A stretch of 64,000 bases of DNA, taken from NCBI GenBank assembly GCA_013138975.1, contig WTBR01000054.1:1-64000 (forward strand), given 5' to 3'. A model generated the notes under the pieces. The model saw only the letters and a list, made by a program, of their open reading frames with translations. It did no database searches and was not told the origin of the DNA. Position 1 is the first letter of the stretch. Each line of letters opens with the position of its first letter. The stretch comes from Bacteroidales bacterium. Its GTDB lineage: Bacteria > Bacteroidota > Bacteroidia > Bacteroidales > UBA12077. The position numbers were made by a program, and so were the translations under genes. Of this stretch, positions 44,252 through 54,603 are shown piece by piece.

Positions 44252-45388
44252 CTATTCAAAAATTGTAATTTTCCCTGCTTTCTCAAATTCTATTGATTTA
44301 ATATGGTAGATGTATATCCCGGAATCAACAGGGTTACCATCATCACTCTTCAAGTTCCATCGCACTTCATTATTTCCCTTATTAAACAATTGATTTTTAG
44401 CTAAAGAACAAACTTTCTTACCTGTCAAACTATAAACATCAATCGTAATATTTAAACTTTCTTTTAAAGTAATTGCAATTGTTACATCTTTACTTGTCGG
44501 GTTAGGATATATGTTTATATTTTCAATATCAGGAGTAAGCTCATTTACTGCTACATCTTCTTTGTAAATACTCCCATTAGTTGTTTTAAATATTTCTCCA
44601 TCCCTTGTAACTACATATCCCGTATCAGCATGCACAAAATAAACATCCTTGGCACGAAGCCAATCTTCTCCTACCCAAGTTTGCCCTCCATCTGTGGTTT
44701 TTGCAATACCCCCATATACCGGCATTTCATTTGTACCTGCACAATAGCCCGTCATTAATGTAGGGAAATGAAGGTTAAAAAGGTAATTGTATGATGTTGT
44801 TATCTCTGTCCATGTAATTCCTGAATCTGTTGTTTTGTATAAGTTTGAACCTCCACAAACATATCCAATCTGCTTGTTTGCAAAATATATACCCTGAAGT
44901 CCCATATATGCTCCTACATTGATTGCAGACCAGTTTTCTCCACCATCAGTTGTCCTATATACAAATTCAGTGAACGAAACCACAAACCCGGTATCAGAAT
45001 CGATAAAATAAATATCATAAAAAGAGCTAACATGATAGATCGAATCCCAAGATGAACCGCCATTAACTGTTTTATATACAGTTCCCGGATATTCTGTAGC
45101 AACCCATCCTGTATCTTTATTAAAAAAGTTACATGAAGAAATGTGATAGCTGTTTGGAAAATTTAAATTTACCCATGTAGCTCCTGCATCTGAGCTTTTT
45201 AACACAGTACCGTTTCTTCCAACAATATAACCATCTGTATTATTACAAAAGAATACCTCGTTTAAAATCTCTGATGTTCCTGAACTTAACTGATTCCAGT
45301 TTTGCCCTCCATTTATCGTTCTAAGTATAACACCTGCTTCTCCAACTGAAATAACCGTATCATTATTTATACAATAAACACTCTCCAA
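44252..45388 (-). CDS. T9SS-sorted BNR-repeat (YCF48-like) protein, start codon lost or unusual
   Basis: From TTG at 45388 the 378-residue frame holds about six YCF48/BNR repeats (RTINGGQNWNQL, KSSDAGATWVNL, KTVNGGSSWDS, RTTDGGENWSA) forming a beta propeller. An ~85-residue type A T9SS sorting domain follows (NIYPNPTSKDVTI ... SGIYIYHIKS). Reading on upstream in frame gives a convincing signal peptide (KLKNFILIISLLITCNLSFS) from about 45486, but no ATG, GTG or TTG precedes it before a TAA. Either a rare start is used, or the start codon is mutated and the protein is no longer exported. Neighbour upstream is the giant metalloprotease, whose sorting domain is nearly the same. Confidence 0.7.
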   Translation of the reverse strand: MESVYCINNDTVISVGEAGVILRTINGGQNWNQLSSGTSEILNEVFFCNNTDGYIVGRNGTVLKSSDAGATWVNLNFPNSYHISSCNFFNKDTGWVATEYPGTVYKTVNGGSSWDSIYHVSSFYDIYFIDSDTGFVVSFTEFVYRTTDGGENWSAINVGAYMGLQGIYFANKQIGYVCGGSNLYKTTDSGITWTEITTSYNYLFNLHFPTLMTGYCAGTNEMPVYGGIAKTTDGGQTWVGEDWLRAKDVYFVHADTGYVVTRDGEIFKTTNGSIYKEDVAVNELTPDIENINIYPNPTSKDVTIAITLKESLNITIDVYSLTGKKVCSLAKNQLFNKGNNEVRWNLKSDDGNPVDSGIYIYHIKSIEFEKAGKITIFE

Positions 45389-45553
45389 TGATGAGCTAAC
45401 ACCCGATTCTTGCTTAATTAATTGAGAGAATGATAAATTACATGTAATTAATAAGCTTATGATTAATATGAAATTTTTTAGTTTTTAATTGTTTACAAAT
45501 TTCTTTTAAAAAATATTGTAGAGGGAGTAACAAAACTCCCTCTTTTAACTCAT

Positions 45554-48500
45554 CTATTCAAAAATTGTAATTTTCCCTGCTTCTTCAAATTCTGCTGATT
45601 TAACATGGTAAATATATATACCTGAATCAATTGCATTTCCATTATCACTCTTCAAATTCCATCGTATTTCATTATTTCCCTCATTAAACAATTGGTTATT
45701 TGATAAAGAACAAATTCTTCTTCCTGTCAAACTATAAATATCAACAATAACATTTGACTTTTCTTTTAAGCTAAACGCAATTGTTACATCTTTATTTGAC
45801 GGATTAGGATACACATTGACAATATTTTCATCATCAATATCTTTATCAATGTTTATATCATTTATTGCTTCACCTTCTGAATCTCCCCCTATTGTCCAAT
45901 ACCCTTTAGTATTAGTGATTATAGCTGATATTGTTTTTGTTTCCTTATCAACTGTACTTGCAAGCTCTACCCATTTTTTTGTTTCTTCATTATAGAATGC
46001 AATTTTTAATGAGTTTTCATCAAGTAATGATGATTGAACTTCTTTAGCAAGATAACGAATTGTAATCTTACTAGCAGTATTTTGATCTGAATAAATATCC
46101 CATAACACGCCAATACTATTAATTCCTTTATCTAAGAAAGCATGTTTGTTAAGTTTCTTAACAAAAACAAAATCACTTATTGTTCCTTTATTTGAATTTG
46201 AGAAACTCAATGCTACACCTGTATGTCCAAATTTGTGTTGAGGCAGGGTTGATAATATAGCTGCCCCATGGGCTTCGATCGAATTAATCCATCTTTCAAA
46301 TAACCCCCCATATACTCCTATATTTGACCTTGTGCCATTAATATCGTTATATTCAATATGACCTGCGTCAATACAGGGAGAACCATACACTAAATGATAA
46401 TTGTTGCTTAAAGCATCAGTAAACATAGGATCATTTGAAATATCTTCTATTCCATTCTCAATACCAGAAATATTTACTGAATTATTCCAAATATTATTGT
46501 ATCCATGTACATCGACAGGTTGACCTTTAGCTTCAATGCCTTTACTATTTCCTGAAATAATATTATTAAAGATAATAGATGGCGAATTCCCAACAATTCG
46601 TATACCAGAACTATTATTGTCCAATATATTATTATTTGAAATTACACTTCTAACATTTCCTGCTATAAATAAACCATTGTTGTTATTTTTAATTATACAA
46701 TTAGCAATAACAGGAGATTGATCTCCTGTGCATTTAATTCCTGCAAATTGTCCATTTTTAGCACTGTTTTGAATAGTAAAACCTATAATACCTCCACTAT
46801 AAACCTCTTCCATAGAAACAACATTTTGCTTGTTACCTCCATCAATGATGGTTTTTGCAGGATCTCCCGTAGCTACAAGCCAAATATTATTATACAAAGT
46901 TATTCTCTCATTATATATTCCTTCCTGAACCAGTACTTTTGCTCCTTCCATTTCTTTTGCATTATCAATAGCTTCCTGGATTGTTGTATAATCATTTGGC
47001 ACATTTAATACAAATAAATCAGGGCTGCTTGTTTTTTCTACAACCGTTGATTTAGTAATGCTTCTTTGATAATCCTTCCCAATTGCATCTACCTTAAAGG
47101 TATAACTTCCTTCGAGAATAGTGTTGTAGAAATAATTTGAATAGATACCATCATTAGCCATTTCGTCACCATTACTTCCATTATCATACAATAAAACATT
47201 TACTGAAGATAAGTCAGGCAAGGTTACTTTTGCAGAGACTAAAGAATTTGTGATTGGATAATCCCCTTCTTTTATAGCTGCTGAAACAATAATAGGATAA
47301 TACTGAAAATAATAATCTTTATTGAATGTTAAATCTATAGTAAGACCTGCAAATGCAGAAACTAACAGATGGAAAGGTTCTCCTGTTGGTTCTGTTTCTA
47401 TTCCTTCATATTGAATAGTCCATTTTCCAGAAATAGGATTATTGATAATATATGATTCAAAGGTTTCCCCAATTATTAAAGAAACATTCTCACTATTTGT
47501 GCTATGATCATATTCATTGCCTTCAGGATTAATTAGTTTTAAATCAATATTACTTCCCGGCCAAGTAATTGCAAAATTAGCAACGCTAACAGAAGGATCA
47601 ATATTTACTGTATTTACTTTAATATCATTGTTTTTAATAAAACCACTAAGTGATGCTATTATTTCTTGTTGTTTTATATCAGCACCAACTGTGTTATAAA
47701 TTTCCTGTAAGTCGGCTTTTGCAGATTTTCGATACAATCCGCTTGTTTGATTTGCAATATCGTTTAAAAAATTTTCGTCAGATAGGTCTCCTAAGCCAAT
47801 TGCATAAACTTTTGACTTACCAATGATATCTGTAATAACTTCTTCGACCAAAGGTGGAGTGTTTTCATGGCCATCACTTAAAAGAACAATATTTTGATAA
47901 GTTCCAACAGGAGGATTCCCATTATTTAGTTCTCCCTGAGCAACTTGTAGTCCTGCACCAATTGATGTAGTTCCAGAACTATTTATCATAGATATTTCAT
48001 CAATAGCTGTTTGCTTTGTAGTGGGATTTATAGAGGTAAAAGGTAAAATAATAGAAGCCGTATTACTAAAACTAACGACGGATACATTGTCTCCATCTTG
48101 CATTAACCCAATAAAATTACTTGCAGCAGTTTTTGCCGGTTTCATATAACCAAATAACCCCATACTTCCTGAACGATCTATTACTAAAGCAACATCATTG
48201 CTATTAAGCTGTGTTAGTTTAATAGTAAACGGGTTGTTAACAGCATAGGGAGATGAAATTATAATATTTGCAATTCTTACACCTCCAGGATTACTTAAAA
48301 AACTCAATGTGATTTGTCCTGAATTATTACCTATAACTCCTTCTGTAATGTCTAACCAATCATAGTCTGTTTCTTCTGTTGCTGTCCAACTGCCTCCACC
48401 TATTAACTGTATGTTGTAATCGACTACTCCACTCGTTGACGGATGAATTTGAGATTTTGGTGTGCAAACTATATTTTTTATAATGTATATGTTTACAATT

Positions 48501-51469
48501 GATATTTCATTGCTGTAACCAGAACTTCCAACACTATTAAAAGTCTTTATTCTGTAGTAGTATTGCGTATTGGAAATAACATTATCATCTGTAAAACTAG
48601 TAGCATTTGCATTAACATTTCCTACAGTAGTATATCCTGAACCAGAAGTTGTAGAGCGTTCAATGATAAATCCTGTTTCATTTGATGAATTATCATTCCA
48701 TACAATTTGTATTTGAGATGGAGAAACAACTGAACCGGATGGATCTGTTGGGGCTGTTGGAGCAGAACCTCCACCTGAAAACAAGGTTGTTGCAGTTACA
48801 ATATTTGAAAATGGTGAATCACTAGATATATTTCTAGCCTTAATTTTATAGTAATAAGGAGTTCCAGCAGATAATCCAGTATGGGTATATGAAGAACCTG
48901 TTGGATTAGCTAATTGTTGAAATCCTGTTATGGCTTGAGTAGAATACTCTAATACATAGCTTGTTGCATTAGCAATACTTGACCATGTTAAGCTTATTGA
49001 TGAAATAGAAACAGGTGAAGCATTTAAGTTTTGTGGAGTATTAGGAGATAGATTTGTACAGATTGTTGTTGAAGAACCAAGAGTCTCAACATTAGAACCA
49101 CATGACCAGTTTATAGATTTACTTGTGTTTATAATATTTGTTGCTCCATTGGCAGCCATTCCCCTGCCTGAAGTTAATGTTTTTCTTTGACTAGCTGAAG
49201 GAGCTTCTACCTGATTCGGGTGCATCAAATCATCATCTTCCAATACGTGGCGTAATCCTAACGCATGACCTATTTCATGAAGAATAGCTCCATAGAAGTC
49301 ATAACCACTAGAAATGCTAGAACCTGTTATATTATAATTCCAATTTTTAAATTCATATATACGAATATCTGCCTGTTTTTGCCCATAATTATTATTACTA
49401 CCACATGAATAATTATAACTAGACTGCCTATGCGTAACTGTCCCCATCCATTGATTAGGTACTTCATTTAAATTATCATATGATATTAAATTAATACCAT
49501 CAGTTGCATAAATTGAATTGGATGCTATCGTAGTAGGGTTTCCAGGGGATATATATTCCAAACTTAAATCAATACCAAGGTGATTTGACCAGACAAGAAG
49601 TGCTCTTTCAATGGCTACTACAGCCAGACTGTTACTAGCAATACTAGTGCCTAGTTTAAATTGAATGCCATTTACGCAATTTAAACGGGGTAAGCTAATT
49701 CGTTGTTTGTCATTATTTGGATTTCCATCATTACTGACAATAGTCATAGAGTTTATACTATATTGTATATCAATTTCACTACTACTTTTATCATCTTTAC
49801 CCCAATCAGTAATAACTTCAAATTTGCCCGAACCCGGAGGTAATAAGTTTGGGTGTTCTCCGATCATATAAACCCATGAAGGAAGAATTAACTCAATTCG
49901 ATCATCTTGCCATAACACATAATCATCTTGATCCAAACCTTTGAGGTAATTTGTTCCTGAACCATCATCAGCATTCAAAAACTGAACTTGCTGAATTGGG
50001 TTTTGCCACGCTTGGGTGGAAACTTTACTACCAAAACTTGAACCATAAATGGTAACAAGAGTTCCTGCTCCTGCAGTTGCTGATGTTGTAAAACTGTTTA
50101 TTGTAGGACTAGGAGCTAATAGGAATGTCGCTGGATTATCAAGAAAGTACGAATTATCATAAGAAACCCCATTCATCCAACTATCGGTTGAAGAATTTGT
50201 GTACATATTTAATAATGGATAAACATAAGAATCGCCACCATCAGTTAAAGTTAATTCGGTATCAACCTTGTCATCTTTAATTTTAATTTTTACATGAATT
50301 AACTGTTTTCCCAAACTTGATGTTGTTATCTCAGTTCTTGATACAGGATCTATAGTACCAGTGCTAATGTTAATTGACATGATTGAATTAGTGTGATCAT
50401 AAACCGTTGCTGCTTCATAATTAGAATTATTAAAATCAGCTCCATTTGTTAAAGTAATATAACCATCAGCAGCACTGTTTGAATAGAATGGATTGAATAG
50501 CCCCGTTTCATATTCAATTCTAATTACTGCATTGTACAAATATGTATTAAAACTACTAGCTTTTACATATATGTCAAATTCAAAATATCTGTCTGTTGTA
50601 TTTATTCCAGTATTTTTAGGGTTTCTTAGAAAAAAAGATATGTCACTACCAGCAGTTGCATTTTTTAAAGTGGATTCTTTAGCTTTATTAGAGTGAAAAT
50701 AGTCCAACATAAATTTTTGACGTTCTAGCTCTTTTCTTTTTATTTCATCATGCTTTAATTGTGATGATTTTAATGGGGAACTTTCAATTGTTGCAGATTT
50801 TAAACTTACATCGCTTTTTTTTTCTATGTTGTCAAAATCGTATAAAAATCGATAAAGTTGATTGATGCTATTAAACCTCATACCTCCTAATCCTGAATAA
50901 TTCTTATTGGCATCTTTTTTATAAATCATCTGCCAACCTTCTACATCATAAAAGATTGATAGTGATTGTTCGTTTTCAACTTCAAACAAATTCTTTTCGG
51001 GGTATTCATTCTTTTTACAAAAAAACAATTGGGTATTAAGGTCAGATATGGAATGCCCAAAACCTAATCTACTATCAATCATTTTTGCAGTATTGTTAGA
51101 ATAATCCATAATTGCACCACCTTTACGGAAGACAACTGCTGTACCAGGTTTTAAGTTGCCATCACCTCTTAATATTTTAGTAATATTAATTTTAACCGCT
51201 GTATAAATCATTGATTTATCATCGTTATAATACCCCTTAATGGACGGTTCAATATTTGATCGTACTACAATCCCTTCAAAAATATAATCTGCAGTATTAA
51301 TAATACTGTCTCTGGCATTGTTATAATAATCAGTTTTTCCAAAGGGATACTTTTTACCCTGAGAATATATGTTTTGGCATAGGAAGATGCTTGCGAGTAT
51401 TAAAATATAACAGCTTTTACTACGTCTTTTTAATATTAAATTTAAAACCTTCAATCTAATTCTTTCCAT
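45554..51469 (-). CDS. Giant T9SS-secreted multidomain metalloprotease with VWA domain
   Basis: The 1971-residue product has a signal peptide (to ~36, CQNIYSQ) and an N-terminal beta-rich region. An IPT/TIG-like domain lies at ~455-560 (PTINSFTTSATAGAGTLVTI), then a matrixin-type zinc protease with HEIGHALGLRH at ~730-740 and Met-turn LMHP. Two fibronectin type III domains (~810-995) and a BACON-like domain (~1005-1088) follow. Next come a von Willebrand A domain with MIDAS DRSGSMG at ~1093, a Choice-of-anchor/CARDB-like beta domain (~1290-1470), a right-handed beta helix (~1490-1700) and a T9SS sorting domain (~1890-1971). It would degrade extracellular protein at or beyond the outer membrane. 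Only the group II intron lies directly upstream. Confidence 0.88.
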   Translation of the reverse strand: MERIRLKVLNLILKRRSKSCYILILASIFLCQNIYSQGKKYPFGKTDYYNNARDSIINTADYIFEGIVVRSNIEPSIKGYYNDDKSMIYTAVKINITKILRGDGNLKPGTAVVFRKGGAIMDYSNNTAKMIDSRLGFGHSISDLNTQLFFCKKNEYPEKNLFEVENEQSLSIFYDVEGWQMIYKKDANKNYSGLGGMRFNSINQLYRFLYDFDNIEKKSDVSLKSATIESSPLKSSQLKHDEIKRKELERQKFMLDYFHSNKAKESTLKNATAGSDISFFLRNPKNTGINTTDRYFEFDIYVKASSFNTYLYNAVIRIEYETGLFNPFYSNSAADGYITLTNGADFNNSNYEAATVYDHTNSIMSINISTGTIDPVSRTEITTSSLGKQLIHVKIKIKDDKVDTELTLTDGGDSYVYPLLNMYTNSSTDSWMNGVSYDNSYFLDNPATFLLAPSPTINSFTTSATAGAGTLVTIYGSSFGSKVSTQAWQNPIQQVQFLNADDGSGTNYLKGLDQDDYVLWQDDRIELILPSWVYMIGEHPNLLPPGSGKFEVITDWGKDDKSSSEIDIQYSINSMTIVSNDGNPNNDKQRISLPRLNCVNGIQFKLGTSIASNSLAVVAIERALLVWSNHLGIDLSLEYISPGNPTTIASNSIYATDGINLISYDNLNEVPNQWMGTVTHRQSSYNYSCGSNNNYGQKQADIRIYEFKNWNYNITGSSISSGYDFYGAILHEIGHALGLRHVLEDDDLMHPNQVEAPSASQRKTLTSGRGMAANGATNIINTSKSINWSCGSNVETLGSSTTICTNLSPNTPQNLNASPVSISSISLTWSSIANATSYVLEYSTQAITGFQQLANPTGSSYTHTGLSAGTPYYYKIKARNISSDSPFSNIVTATTLFSGGGSAPTAPTDPSGSVVSPSQIQIVWNDNSSNETGFIIERSTTSGSGYTTVGNVNANATSFTDDNVISNTQYYYRIKTFNSVGSSGYSNEISIVNIYIIKNIVCTPKSQIHPSTSGVVDYNIQLIGGGSWTATEETDYDWLDITEGVIGNNSGQITLSFLSNPGGVRIANIIISSPYAVNNPFTIKLTQLNSNDVALVIDRSGSMGLFGYMKPAKTAASNFIGLMQDGDNVSVVSFSNTASIILPFTSINPTTKQTAIDEISMINSSGTTSIGAGLQVAQGELNNGNPPVGTYQNIVLLSDGHENTPPLVEEVITDIIGKSKVYAIGLGDLSDENFLNDIANQTSGLYRKSAKADLQEIYNTVGADIKQQEIIASLSGFIKNNDIKVNTVNIDPSVSVANFAITWPGSNIDLKLINPEGNEYDHSTNSENVSLIIGETFESYIINNPISGKWTIQYEGIETEPTGEPFHLLVSAFAGLTIDLTFNKDYYFQYYPIIVSAAIKEGDYPITNSLVSAKVTLPDLSSVNVLLYDNGSNGDEMANDGIYSNYFYNTILEGSYTFKVDAIGKDYQRSITKSTVVEKTSSPDLFVLNVPNDYTTIQEAIDNAKEMEGAKVLVQEGIYNERITLYNNIWLVATGDPAKTIIDGGNKQNVVSMEEVYSGGIIGFTIQNSAKNGQFAGIKCTGDQSPVIANCIIKNNNNGLFIAGNVRSVISNNNILDNNSSGIRIVGNSPSIIFNNIISGNSKGIEAKGQPVDVHGYNNIWNNSVNISGIENGIEDISNDPMFTDALSNNYHLVYGSPCIDAGHIEYNDINGTRSNIGVYGGLFERWINSIEAHGAAILSTLPQHKFGHTGVALSFSNSNKGTISDFVFVKKLNKHAFLDKGINSIGVLWDIYSDQNTASKITIRYLAKEVQSSLLDENSLKIAFYNEETKKWVELASTVDKETKTISAIITNTKGYWTIGGDSEGEAINDINIDKDIDDENIVNVYPNPSNKDVTIAFSLKEKSNVIVDIYSLTGRRICSLSNNQLFNEGNNEIRWNLKSDNGNAIDSGIYIYHVKSAEFEEAGKITIFE

Positions 51470-51499
51470 AATATTTATTATTTATTTTATTGTTCGTCT

Positions 51500-51506
51500 G
51501 TTTAAC
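51500..51506 (-). other. GTTAAAC core-site-like heptamer between intron and protease gene
   Basis: Minus-strand GTTAAAC fits GTTRRRY exactly and lies 27 bp downstream of the intron 3' end and 30 bp before the protease start. Seven bases alone are weak evidence for a recombination site. Confidence 0.2.
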
Positions 51507-51532
51507 ATGCCCAATTGTTTACAACGCTGAGC

Positions 51533-53432
51533 GTCGAGTAGGCAAAGGGAGTTTCACCACTAAGCCTCTCACAGAACCGTACTTGATAGTCTCCCATCAT
51601 ACGGCTCTTGTTATACGCAAAAATACCAATTTAGCAAGAATATCCCACTCGCCAATGATAAAATAGATACGGAAATTGTTCCCGTATTCTAGCATACCAC
51701 TTGAAAGCTCTGTTTAAACTTGTTTTATAGCGTTTATATCTTTGTCTTGCCCAACGTATTAAACGATTTTGCAATAATTTGAAAACCTTAGTCAATTCGG
51801 ACTTTCTAAATTTTCCGTAATAATTAATCCACCCTTCTATCTTTGGATTCAGATATTGGGCAATACCAACTATACTTTTAAAAGTAAGTTTGACAATATT
51901 TAATTCTTCAAGTTTATCTGCAAGTCTTTTACGTGAACTTATACTAATTGCACAATCAAAGCCAAGAAACATATGACTACCTCTTTTTGATTTTGTACTG
52001 CGTGGCTGAAAGGTGTAGCTAAGAAAATCAAATTTAACTATTGGGTACTTTCCTTTCCTTCTATAATCCTTGCAATACACAATTTTGGTTTTCTCTGGAT
52101 GTAGTTCTAACCCACATGCCTTAACCCTCGTGTCCAACTTATTTAGTATATACTCAGCATGTCCTTTACTTCTACAATGAATTATAGCATCGTCGGCATA
52201 TCGTGCGAATTTCACTGTTGGGTCGGTTTTCTCTAGCCATTTATCTAGCGTATAATGCAAGTATAAATTTGCCAATAAAGGGCTGATAACTCCACCTTGT
52301 GGCGTTCCTTTTCCTTGCTTGACTACCAGTTCTCCCGATTTTAGTTGGACAGGCATTTCCAGCCACCTTTCAATATACATGCGAACCCACTTTTCTGGTA
52401 CATGTTTCGTTACTGCAAGCATCAATTTATCATGATCTATGTTGTCAAAGAATCCTTTAATATCCAAATCTATCACCCAATCGGTTCGCCTACAATTTTC
52501 TCTTACAAAGGAGAGTGCTTGATGGGCATTCTTATTGGGTCGGTAGCCATAAGAATTAGGACTAAATTCCTTTTCCATACGTGGTTCTATAAAGTCCTTT
52601 ACAACCATCTGACCAATTCTATCACTGATAGTTGGAATGCCTAATTTGCGCATTCTACCATCCTTCTTCTTTATTTCTACTTGCTTTACTGGTGGTGGGA
52701 AATAGCTCCCTGATGACATTCGATTCCAAAGTTTATACAAGTATTGTGACCGGTTTGTTTCAAAATCTTCCATGCTTACCAAATCAACCCCTGCACTCCC
52801 TTTGTTCGCTTTTACTTTCTTATAAGCCTCCCAAACCATGGTACGACTTATTGGTATTCCTCTTGTCTCATTCCATAAATTCATCCTCATACGAGTTGTT
52901 AAATGATCTGTGACTGTATAACCTGATCCCTTCGCTCCATTCCCATTACAGAAGCTTCAACACTACTACGGATCAGTCCGTCCCTACTCTAGTACATCGG
53001 TATTCTGCCTTTAGGGTGATCCTATTGTGCATTTCCCTTTCCATTACCAGGTAGGTTCCCGAGTTCCGTAAATGAGCCTAGATAAAAGTCATGCTGCCTG
53101 AATGACGCCTACCGCACGGACAGTAAACAGGTTTCCTCCGTACTTATAACTGCATTTCATACTCTACAGCTTTTGATAGAATGTGCTTACTTCTCGACAC
53201 CTCATCAGCAGTTCACTTTCGTTCATCTCTTTTATCAATACCTAATCACACTCTTGGCGTGACCTTTCCCAAACGCTCAGCACAATGGCTCTTTACCAAA
53301 GCACCTTTGGGCGGTTTGAAGCCTCCTCCTGCAAGGCGACCTCGGTGGTTCAACCATACAATTGGTTTCCACCATCTCAATTACAGCATGCAATGAACTT
53401 ATTTATTTACCAATCATTGCTTCTCGGCACAC
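51533..53432 (-). mobile_element. Group II intron
   Basis: Intron RNA is read on the minus strand. Domain V is at about 51572-51606, GAGCCGTATGATGGGAG...ACTATCAAGTACGGTTC, the 34-nt AGC-containing hairpin of the catalytic core. Domain VI follows and the 3' end is CTACTCGAC at 51533-51541. Domain I-III sequence lies upstream of the reverse-transcriptase gene (GGGACGGACTGATCCGTAGTAG, GGTAATGGAAAGGG). The 5' end is not certain: GTGTG at 53428-53432 (used here) or at 53247-53251. It inserted just upstream of the giant protease gene, in intergenic DNA. Confidence 0.82.
51631..52890 (-). CDS. ltrA: Group II intron reverse transcriptase/maturase
   Basis: Splices its host intron and copies it into DNA target sites. 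The 419-residue protein contains RT blocks: GSAGVDLVSMEDFE, RKLGIPTISDRIGQ, the GYRPNKNAHQAL segment, DLDIKGFFDNIDH (catalytic Asp), GTPQGGVISPLLANLYL and FARYADDAII (YADD). These are followed by a maturase domain X (GIAQYLNPKIEGWINYYGKF). It stops shortly after domain X, with no HNH endonuclease domain, so mobility would depend on single-stranded target DNA at replication forks or folded sites. Frame intact, so the intron may be active. Confidence 0.93.
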   Translation of the reverse strand: MRMNLWNETRGIPISRTMVWEAYKKVKANKGSAGVDLVSMEDFETNRSQYLYKLWNRMSSGSYFPPPVKQVEIKKKDGRMRKLGIPTISDRIGQMVVKDFIEPRMEKEFSPNSYGYRPNKNAHQALSFVRENCRRTDWVIDLDIKGFFDNIDHDKLMLAVTKHVPEKWVRMYIERWLEMPVQLKSGELVVKQGKGTPQGGVISPLLANLYLHYTLDKWLEKTDPTVKFARYADDAIIHCRSKGHAEYILNKLDTRVKACGLELHPEKTKIVYCKDYRRKGKYPIVKFDFLSYTFQPRSTKSKRGSHMFLGFDCAISISSRKRLADKLEELNIVKLTFKSIVGIAQYLNPKIEGWINYYGKFRKSELTKVFKLLQNRLIRWARQRYKRYKTSLNRAFKWYARIREQFPYLFYHWRVGYSC

Positions 53433-53800
53433 TATGAAACTGTAAGGAATTTGAAAAACAGAACTCACATGTTTGCTCATAGCCAAAACTTTGTTTTACA
53501 ATATTATAATTTTTGATCATCAAAATGATCAGCACGTAGCCATACATCTGGTTGTAAAAATTCTTGTGGAGTTTGTGCTTGAGTATTAAAAAAAGGCATA
53601 CAAAAATAGCAGGTAAAAGTTTTCTCACATAAGAATTATTTAAATTAAAAAAATCAGAATAATTAATAACTCTTACGCACTTCAGAAGTTACTTGTTACA
53701 GTGTTTTTAAATATTATTAAACAATTCTAGTGATCAAATTTTATTTAACCCAATAATACCATATGTTTTAGGTAAGCTAAAAAAGTAAAATCTTTTTAAA
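53433..53800. other. Intergenic region upstream of intron
   Basis: No convincing gene; AT-rich, and the short open frames here lack any family resemblance. It separates the intron from a recombinase remnant. Confidence 0.4.
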
Positions 53801-54052
53801 TTATGATTTTTTTAACGCAGTTAATTTTGTCACAAATTCTGTTTTTATGTCATTTTCAAAGCTATCTAAACATTTTTCAGTTGTCTTTAAATCGCTATGT
53901 CCAAAGCTTTCTGAGATGAATTCAATTGAGACACCGGAACTTTTTAAAGCAGTCGAGAAGCTATGACGCGCTGTATAAGTTATAATATTTTTATTAATAC
54001 CAATATACTTTCGTTTATCTCTGATTATAGTTTTTGTCATTTTTATTTTCAT
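53801..54052 (-). pseudogene. Tyrosine recombinase C-terminal remnant with mutated nucleophile
   Basis: The 83-codon frame reads ...TARHSFSTALKSSGVSIEF then ISESFGHSDLKTTEKCLDSF, the catalytic C terminus of Bacteroidota phage-integrase-like recombinases. Arg (ARHSFS) and His (FGHSD) are present, but the position of the attacking Tyr (TTExYLxSF) is Cys, encoded TGT, one transition from TAT. The N-terminal core-binding and most of the catalytic domain are missing. It is a dead remnant of an integrative element, related to but clearly different from the one at 31311-31513. Confidence 0.8.
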
Positions 54053-54603
54053 TTAATACTAAAATTAATGATTATGAAAGAAGTCACATTTTCCCAAAAA
54101 CCATTTTTCATCTATTTCCTGAACCTACATTTGCCTTACTTTGGTTACTTAGGTCTCTTATCCAAAAAAAGAAGAAATAAAACTAAAGCTATATTGTACA
54201 AATAAGCCCTATTAATTATTATTTTACACATTCATTTTCTTCATTTGTGTACTCATCTGCAGAAAAATATATTCTAAAAACAAATTATATTTTTCAAACT
54301 TCCCGATATTGCTATTAAGATTAAAATTCAAGTTTTACATCTACTTTTTATAGTAATCTATCTACTTTTTTAATTCATCTTCTATATAAAATTTATATTT
54401 ATCTATTAATTTTTAAAAAGTTTTTAGTTCCAATTAAACTTTAAACATGAAATAATATCCAATAATCAACTTGTATGCGACTTTATATTAATTTTAAATT
54501 AAGCTCATTTACTCAAAAAAACAATATAATATCAGAGTTAAATATCCAGAATTACGTATATTGATCGGTTGAAAATGTAATATCAAAACTTAAAATATAA
54601 AAT
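54053..54603. other. Promoter region of the PQQ-like propeller array
   Basis: About 550 bp, very AT-rich, no gene. The plus-strand promoter of the downstream eight-gene array must lie here; I cannot point to a clear consensus box. Confidence 0.5.
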
